Origin: Microvirga sp. KLBC 81
Lineage (GTDB): Bacteria > Pseudomonadota > Alphaproteobacteria > Rhizobiales > Beijerinckiaceae
Assembly: GCF_003075415.1 (NCBI RefSeq)
Contig: NZ_QDAH01000026.1
Coordinates: 1-64,000 of the forward strand
Direction: 5' to 3'
DNA: 64,000 bases
Both the position numbers and the translations under genes were made by a program. The notes under the pieces were generated by a model. It was not told the DNA's origin. It made no database searches and saw nothing but the letters and a program-made list of their open reading frames with translations. How positions within the stretch are numbered: the stretch's first letter is position 1; each line of letters opens with the position of its first letter. This document shows positions 59,468-64,000 of this stretch, in pieces.

Positions 59468-60235
59468 ATGAGCGGCGAAGCCAAGCGGTCGGCTCCCATT
59501 CTTGCCCGTGAAGGAACGGGCGGGGGGATGCCGGCCCATGTTGCCATCATCATGGATGGAAACGGCCGCTGGGCCGCTCAGAGAGGCTTGCCGCGCTTCG
59601 AGGGGCACCGCAAGGGCATCGAGGCGATCCGCCGTGCCGTGCGTACGGCGACCGATCTCGGCATCCGGTATCTGACCGTCTACAGCTTCTCCGCCGAGAA
59701 TTGGCGCCGTCCTGAGGAGGAGGTTTCCTTCCTCATGGGGCTTCTCAAGCGCTTCGTGCGCCACGATCTGGCCGAGCTCCACTCCAACAATGTCCGCGTT
59801 CGGATCATCGGCGAACGAGAGGGCTTGGCCTCCGACATCCGCCTTCTGCTGGATGAGGCCGAGCAGCTGACCCGCGACAATACGGGCCTGACCCTGGTGA
59901 TCGCCTTCAATTACGGCGGTCGCCAGGAAATCGTGAGCGCAGTGCGCGCACTCGCTCAGAAGGTGAAAGAGGGCACGCTCGATCCGTCCGCCATCGACAT
60001 GGACATGATCGGCGAAGCACTCGACACGCGCGGCATCCCTGATCCGGATCTCGTCATCCGCACTTCGGGCGAGCAGCGGGTGTCGAACTTCCTCACGTGG
60101 CAGACGGCCTATTCCGAGTTCGTCTTCCTGCCCGACTTCTGGCCCGATTTCGACGAGGCGATCTTCAAGGCCGCCATCGACGAGTATTCCCGCCGCGACC
60201 GGCGGTTCGGCGGCTTGAGCGCCAGGGCCAGCTGA
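59468..60235 (+). CDS. uppS: Isoprenyl transferase (undecaprenyl diphosphate synthase)
   Basis: Cis-prenyltransferase of 255 residues that makes undecaprenyl diphosphate, the lipid carrier of cell-wall and O-antigen synthesis. Catalytic D30 is in [10 protein letters not shown]; further conserved are [25 protein letters not shown], and [19 protein letters not shown] with the Mg-binding C-terminal YSEFVF segment. cdsA begins two bases after the stop. Confidence 0.96.
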   Translation: MSGEAKRSAPILAREGTGGGMPAHVAIIMDGNGRWAAQRGLPRFEGHRKGIEAIRRAVRTATDLGIRYLTVYSFSAENWRRPEEEVSFLMGLLKRFVRHDLAELHSNNVRVRIIGEREGLASDIRLLLDEAEQLTRDNTGLTLVIAFNYGGRQEIVSAVRALAQKVKEGTLDPSAIDMDMIGEALDTRGIPDPDLVIRTSGEQRVSNFLTWQTAYSEFVFLPDFWPDFDEAIFKAAIDEYSRRDRRFGGLSARAS

Positions 60236-60237
60236 CG

Positions 60238-61095
60238 ATGGCTTCCCACGAAGGCCCCGCCTTGACGTCAAGCGCTCCTAAACCCCCGACAAGCGAGCTG
60301 AAGACCCGAATTCTGTCCGCGATCGTGATGATCGCGCTGGCCTTGGGGACGGCCTATTGGGGTGGCTGGCCGTTTGCTCTGTTCTGGCTCGGGGCTGGCA
60401 TCGCTGTCATGGTCGAATGGACCGACATGACCAAGGTTGAGCCGCGCCGGATCGTGCAGGCGGTCTTCGGAGTGGGAGCTTTGGCTCTCACGGTTCTCTT
60501 CCTGTCCGGCGCGAGCTTCACGGTCGGAGCCCTGACGGCACTCGCTGCCCTGATTGTCGGTACGCTGCTCGCGAAGGGCTCCCACGGCAAGGTGTGGGCA
60601 GCCTCGGGCTTTGTCTATGCCGCTGTCATCGTTCTCGTGCCGCCCATGGTCCGGGCCTATCCGGGCGTCGGCGTTCTCGGGCTCATCTGGATGTTCGCGG
60701 TGGTCTGGGCGACGGATATCGCCGCTTATTTCACCGGCCGCGCTCTTGGAGGGCCAAAGCTCTGCCCGGCCATCAGCCCGAAGAAAACTTGGTCAGGGTT
60801 CTTTGGCGGGCTTCTTGCCGCAACCCTGGCCGGCTTTCTGGTCGTCTGGGCGGGCGAGCGCTTCGGCGTGACGCATTCCTTTGATCCGTGGGTGACGATA
60901 GCACTTTCCATGGTCGCTTCCATTGCAAGCCAGATCGGCGATCTGGGCGAGTCGGCGCTCAAGCGCCATTGCGATGTGAAGGATTCGAGCCATCTTATTC
61001 CTGGGCATGGCGGCGTGATGGACCGCCTCGACGGCTTCTGGGCCGTCGCTCTCATTGCCGGTCTCGTTCTTCTCGTTGCGTCCGGAGTTGCATAG
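60238..61095 (+). CDS. cdsA: Phosphatidate cytidylyltransferase (CDP-diacylglycerol synthase)
   Basis: Makes CDP-diacylglycerol from phosphatidate and CTP, the branch point for acidic phospholipids and phosphatidylethanolamine; 285 residues, about eight membrane helices. The family signature is near the C-terminus: DVKDSSHLIPGHGGVMDRLDG, with the earlier SPKKTWSGFFGGLLAA segment and WATDIAAYFTGRALGGPKL. The start is set at MASHEGP, two bases after uppS. dxr starts six bases after the stop. Confidence 0.95.
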   Translation: MASHEGPALTSSAPKPPTSELKTRILSAIVMIALALGTAYWGGWPFALFWLGAGIAVMVEWTDMTKVEPRRIVQAVFGVGALALTVLFLSGASFTVGALTALAALIVGTLLAKGSHGKVWAASGFVYAAVIVLVPPMVRAYPGVGVLGLIWMFAVVWATDIAAYFTGRALGGPKLCPAISPKKTWSGFFGGLLAATLAGFLVVWAGERFGVTHSFDPWVTIALSMVASIASQIGDLGESALKRHCDVKDSSHLIPGHGGVMDRLDGFWAVALIAGLVLLVASGVA

Positions 61096-61101
61096 TCTTT
61101 C

Positions 61102-62268
61102 ATGATCCGCTCCCTCACGATCCTCGGGGCCACAGGCTCCATTGGCCGCTCTACGGCGGATGTGGTGCTGGCGCATCGGGACGCGTTTCGTGTCGAGGCC
61201 GTTGTCGGTGGGCGCGACGCGCTTGCGCTGGCGCAAATGGCCAAGCGCTTGGGAGCCAAATTTGCGGCGTTGTCCGACGAGGGTGGGGCTGCGACCTTGA
61301 GAGGAGCGCTCGCCGGGTCGGGCATCGAGAGCGGGGCAGGTCGCTCTGCGGTAATCGAGGCGGTGGATCGTCCGTCCGACATCGTCCTGGCAGCCATCAG
61401 CGGAACCGCCGGCTTGGAGCCGACCCATGCTTCCTTGAAGCCGGGCCGGCGCATTGCCTTGGCCAACAAGGAAAGCCTCGTCTGCGCGGGGACCGCCTTC
61501 ATGACGGATGCGCGCCGGATCGGCGCCGAAATCATGCCTGTGGATTCCGAGCACAACGCCCTGGAACATGCTCTGGCGGCTGGCCGGAACAGGGATGTGG
61601 AGAAGGCGGTGATAACCGCCAGCGGGGGGCCATTCCGCACGTGGCCGCGGGAGCAGATCGCCAGGGCCAGCGCCAAGGAGGCCTCGGCCCATCCGGTCTG
61701 GTCAATGGGGTCCAAGATCAACATCGATTCCGCCACCTTGATGAACAAGGGGCTGGAGCTGATCGAGGCCCACCACCTGTTCGACCTGGAGGCCGAGCGC
61801 CTGGACGTGCTCGTCCATCCGGAGGCCATCGTCCATGGTCTCGTCCAATGGGGTGATGGTGCGGTCACGGCAGGGCTCGCGCTGCCGGATATGAAGGTTC
61901 CCATCGCCAATGCCCTCCGGAATCGGGAGCGGCTGTTCATGGACCTGCCTCGTCTCGATCTTGCCGCGATTGGCCGCTTAACCTTCGAGCGGGCGGATGA
62001 AGCACGGTTCCCGTGCCTGGCACTGGCCAAGGCGGCGCTTCGGGCCGGAGGGTCAATGCCCACGATACTGAATGCCGCCAACGAGATCGCCGTCGAGGCC
62101 TATATGGCGGACCAGATAGGATTTTATGCGATATCCGAGATAGTTGAGAGTGTTTGCTCAACCTTCTCTGGAAGCGGGAGAGTCCCTGCGACGGTCGCGG
62201 AGGCCTTGGCCATCGATGGCGAGGCCCGGGACATGGCGCGGCGTTTCATTCCCGCCAAGCATATTTAG
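61102..62268 (+). CDS. dxr: 1-deoxy-D-xylulose 5-phosphate reductoisomerase
   Basis: Second step of the MEP isoprenoid pathway, converting DXP to MEP with NADPH; 388 residues. NADPH-binding GATGSIGRSTADVV at the N-terminus, ALANKESLVCAG, VDSEHNALE (metal ligands), ASGGPFRTW and VHPEAIVHGLVQW are intact. It feeds precursor to UppS, encoded two genes upstream. The reading frame end precedes rseP by 29 bp. Confidence 0.97.
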   Translation: MIRSLTILGATGSIGRSTADVVLAHRDAFRVEAVVGGRDALALAQMAKRLGAKFAALSDEGGAATLRGALAGSGIESGAGRSAVIEAVDRPSDIVLAAISGTAGLEPTHASLKPGRRIALANKESLVCAGTAFMTDARRIGAEIMPVDSEHNALEHALAAGRNRDVEKAVITASGGPFRTWPREQIARASAKEASAHPVWSMGSKINIDSATLMNKGLELIEAHHLFDLEAERLDVLVHPEAIVHGLVQWGDGAVTAGLALPDMKVPIANALRNRERLFMDLPRLDLAAIGRLTFERADEARFPCLALAKAALRAGGSMPTILNAANEIAVEAYMADQIGFYAISEIVESVCSTFSGSGRVPATVAEALAIDGEARDMARRFIPAKHI

Positions 62269-62297
62269 AGCGCTCTGAAGAGAGCGCGAAAGGGACG

Positions 62298-63443
62298 ATG
62301 ATGGATTGGCTTTCAACAATCGGCGGAGCGACGGGATCTTTCGCTCTGACCATCTTCGCCTTCCTAGTAGTGCTGACGGTGGTGGTCTTCATCCACGAGT
62401 ATGGCCACTACTGGGTCGGGCGCCGGTGCGGAATTGGCGTGACCGCCTTCTCCATCGGCTTTGGACGGGAGCTGATCGGGTGGACCGATAAGCACGGCAC
62501 CCGCTGGAAAATCTCCGCGATTCCCCTCGGTGGCTACGTGAAGTTCGTCGGCGACGTGAATGCAGCGAGCGTGCCGGACGCACAGGGCCTCCAGCAGATG
62601 TCGCCCGAGCAGCGGGCTATCAGTTTTCCCCATCAAAGTGTCGCCAAGCGCGCGGCCACCGTCGCGGCGGGGCCGATCGCCAATTTCATCCTGGCGATCG
62701 CCATCTTCGCGGGCTTCAACTACTTCAGCGGGAAGATGGTCCTGGAGCCGGTGATCGAGAGGGTTATTCCCGGCAGCGCGGCCGAAGAGGCGGGTTTCCA
62801 GCCCCATGACGTCATCCGTTTCATTGACGGCACCCGCATCGAGACCTTTGCCGACATGCAGATGATCGTCAGCTCGAGTTCGGGCGAGGCGCTCAACTTC
62901 GTGGTCGAGCGCGACGGTCAGGCCGTGAATCTGACTGCTACTCCCAAGGTGGAGGAGCGGGAGACGCCGTTCGGCAAGCAACGCATCGGTCTCCTGGGCG
63001 TTCAGGCGCCCCAGGACCGCTCGGCCATCAAGCGCATCTCCTATTCTCCTTGGGGGGCTCTGAAGGCTGGCGCCATCGACACCTGGAATCAGGTCGACCG
63101 GACCTTCAACTTCCTGCGCCGCCTGATCCTGGGCCGGGAGTCGATCGACCAGCTCTCGGGGCCGGTGGGCATCGCTCGAATCGCGGGAACGGCCTATGAG
63201 GTCGGCGGGCTCTACAGCCTGGTGAACCTGATCGGCTTCATGTCCGTCTCGATCGGGCTCATTAACCTTTTCCCCATTCCGCTGCTCGATGGCGGGCATC
63301 TTTTGTTTTATGCCATTGAAGCCGTTCGCGGCCGGCCTTTGAGCGAAAGGGCCCAGGAAATCGGCTTCCGGATAGGATTTGCCTTCGTGGCGATGCTGAT
63401 GCTTCTGGCGACCTGGAGCGATCTGACCCGCTCGTTCGGATGA
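62298..63443 (+). CDS. rseP: Site-2 intramembrane metalloprotease RseP
   Basis: A 381-residue zinc protease in the inner membrane that cleaves anti-sigma factor stubs in envelope stress signalling and leftover signal peptides. The active site HEYGH (H33, E34, H37) is in the first membrane segment; a PDZ domain lies at about 130-205 (ERVIPGSAAEEAGFQPHDVI); the second metal site is LINLFPIPLLDGGHLL near 320. Only one PDZ is clear, fewer than the two of E. coli RseP. Two ATGs (62298, 62301) are possible. A hairpin (63460-63476) follows the stop. Confidence 0.95.
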   Translation: MMDWLSTIGGATGSFALTIFAFLVVLTVVVFIHEYGHYWVGRRCGIGVTAFSIGFGRELIGWTDKHGTRWKISAIPLGGYVKFVGDVNAASVPDAQGLQQMSPEQRAISFPHQSVAKRAATVAAGPIANFILAIAIFAGFNYFSGKMVLEPVIERVIPGSAAEEAGFQPHDVIRFIDGTRIETFADMQMIVSSSSGEALNFVVERDGQAVNLTATPKVEERETPFGKQRIGLLGVQAPQDRSAIKRISYSPWGALKAGAIDTWNQVDRTFNFLRRLILGRESIDQLSGPVGIARIAGTAYEVGGLYSLVNLIGFMSVSIGLINLFPIPLLDGGHLLFYAIEAVRGRPLSERAQEIGFRIGFAFVAMLMLLATWSDLTRSFG

Positions 63444-63459
63444 GGACTCGTTCACCTTG

Positions 63460-63476
63460 CCACAAGATTTGTGGCG
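63460..63476 (+). terminator. Hairpin in the rseP-bamA gap
   Basis: GCCACAA (63460-63466) pairs with TTGTGGC (63470-63476), three-base loop, 16 bases past the rseP stop. No T run. The remaining gap to bamA (about 180 bp) contains a possible promoter TTGCAA (63539-63544), 16 bases, TACAAG (63561-63566). Confidence 0.4.
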
Positions 63477-63654
63477 GGCAGAACGTGACAAGGGCGCAAC
63501 GCCGGTGAAAAATTGCTACTCTGTTTGTATGTGCCGTTTGCAATAGCGGCGAAAGTTTGTACAAGCGGGGCAGCACCAAGAAGGTTGGGACATCTGTCAC
63601 CAGCCCGCGGGTCTGCCCCGCGACGGACAAAGTATAAAAGAAACGGGCCAGTTG

Positions 63655-64000
63655 ATGATGTCGACGACCACGCCACGCCGGAAGAAGCCGGCCGCCACCG
63701 CAGTGATCGCCATGAGCGCGCTGATGGCTGGCCTTACCGTTGCGGACAGCGCTCTCGCTCAGCGTGCGCCGCAGACGAGCCGCCGCGCTTCCGCTGCTCA
63801 GGGTCCCCTGATCAACCGTGTTGCCATCGAGGGTAACAGCAAGGTTGATAAGGCGATCCTCGAGGGTGAGCTCCAGGTTCGGGCCCGTACGCCCGTGAAC
63901 CAGGCGGCCATCGACGCCGACGTGCAGCGCATCCTGGAGATCTACCGCCGCACGGGTCGTGGTCTGGCCCAGGTCACGCCGCGCATCGTGGATCTGCCGA
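63655..64000 (+). CDS. bamA: Outer membrane protein assembly factor BamA (N-terminal part)
   Basis: Only the first 115 residues are in the window; the gene continues to the right. ATG ATG (63655, 63658) start, a basic N-terminus (TTTPRRKKPAATA), a hydrophobic core and a signal peptidase site near DSALAQ. Then PLINRVAIEGNSKVDKAILEG begins POTRA domain 1, the periplasmic module that receives unfolded barrel proteins. Its place after rseP is the conserved order in proteobacteria. BamE is encoded elsewhere in this window (18039-18494). Confidence 0.92.
   Translation, partial: MMSTTTPRRKKPAATAVIAMSALMAGLTVADSALAQRAPQTSRRASAAQGPLINRVAIEGNSKVDKAILEGELQVRARTPVNQAAIDADVQRILEIYRRTGRGLAQVTPRIVDLP

Overview
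This is a GC-rich chromosomal window from an alphaproteobacterium, most likely a member of the Hyphomicrobiales (Rhizobiales). The evidence is the linked order nuoA-N / birA / RNase J / methylmalonyl-CoA epimerase / DUF1467 / short-form proS / lolCE / lolD / dnaE, the Mg-type HemB, the short ProRS without an editing insert, and ribosomal protein S2 with an added C-terminal helix-hairpin-helix domain. Dispersed palindromes also resemble repeats known from rhizobial and methylobacterial genomes. A Methylobacteriaceae/Microvirga-like source is my inference; the genus cannot be fixed without database comparison.

Layout. Positions 1-5.3 kb hold a minus-strand cluster: hemB, a BCAA-type permease with a lipoprotein-like N-terminal part, threonine ammonia-lyase, an RDD membrane protein, leucyl-tRNA-protein transferase (bpt), and the start of a wrbA-like flavoprotein. 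Positions 5.5-18 kb are mainly plus-strand housekeeping genes: a 3-hydroxyisobutyryl-CoA hydrolase-like enzyme, an L,D-transpeptidase, glyA, nrdR-ribD-ribE-ribH-nusB-thiL, an MFS carrier and the proton-pumping pyrophosphatase hppA. Positions 18-23.7 kb carry bamE (minus), a cytochrome bc1 assembly chaperone, yceD/DUF177, plsX, fabH, ihfA, a MerR regulator, tRNA-Asp and a small iron-permease-family protein. Positions 23.8-38.9 kb hold the complete 14-gene complex I operon nuoABCDEFGHIJKLMN. It is interrupted by two repeat-type hairpins, one between nuoD and nuoE and one between nuoK and nuoL. Positions 38.9-49.9 kb carry birA, rnj, mce, DUF1467, proS, lolCE, lolD, a 33-residue membrane micro-ORF and dnaE.

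Positions 49.9-55.7 kb are the only clearly accessory block. It contains a tightly coupled type III polyketide synthase / isoprenylcysteine-methyltransferase-like enzyme / DHA2-type exporter operon behind a good extended -10 promoter. Next to it is a divergent MFS efflux carrier / LysR regulator pair. From 55.9 kb to the end runs the translation and envelope-biogenesis cluster rpsB-tsf-pyrH-frr-uppS-cdsA-dxr-rseP-bamA (bamA is cut by the window end).

Functionally the window is dominated by core metabolism: respiration, riboflavin/thiamine/haem cofactors, fatty acid and phospholipid initiation, isoprenoid and undecaprenyl synthesis, and outer-membrane assembly. No phage, insertion sequence, CRISPR array, toxin-antitoxin or defence system was recognised. 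The best candidates for something under-described are the type III PKS-methyltransferase-exporter cassette, the micro-ORF before dnaE, a possible minus-strand small RNA upstream of proS, and the palindrome families placed inside the nuo operon.
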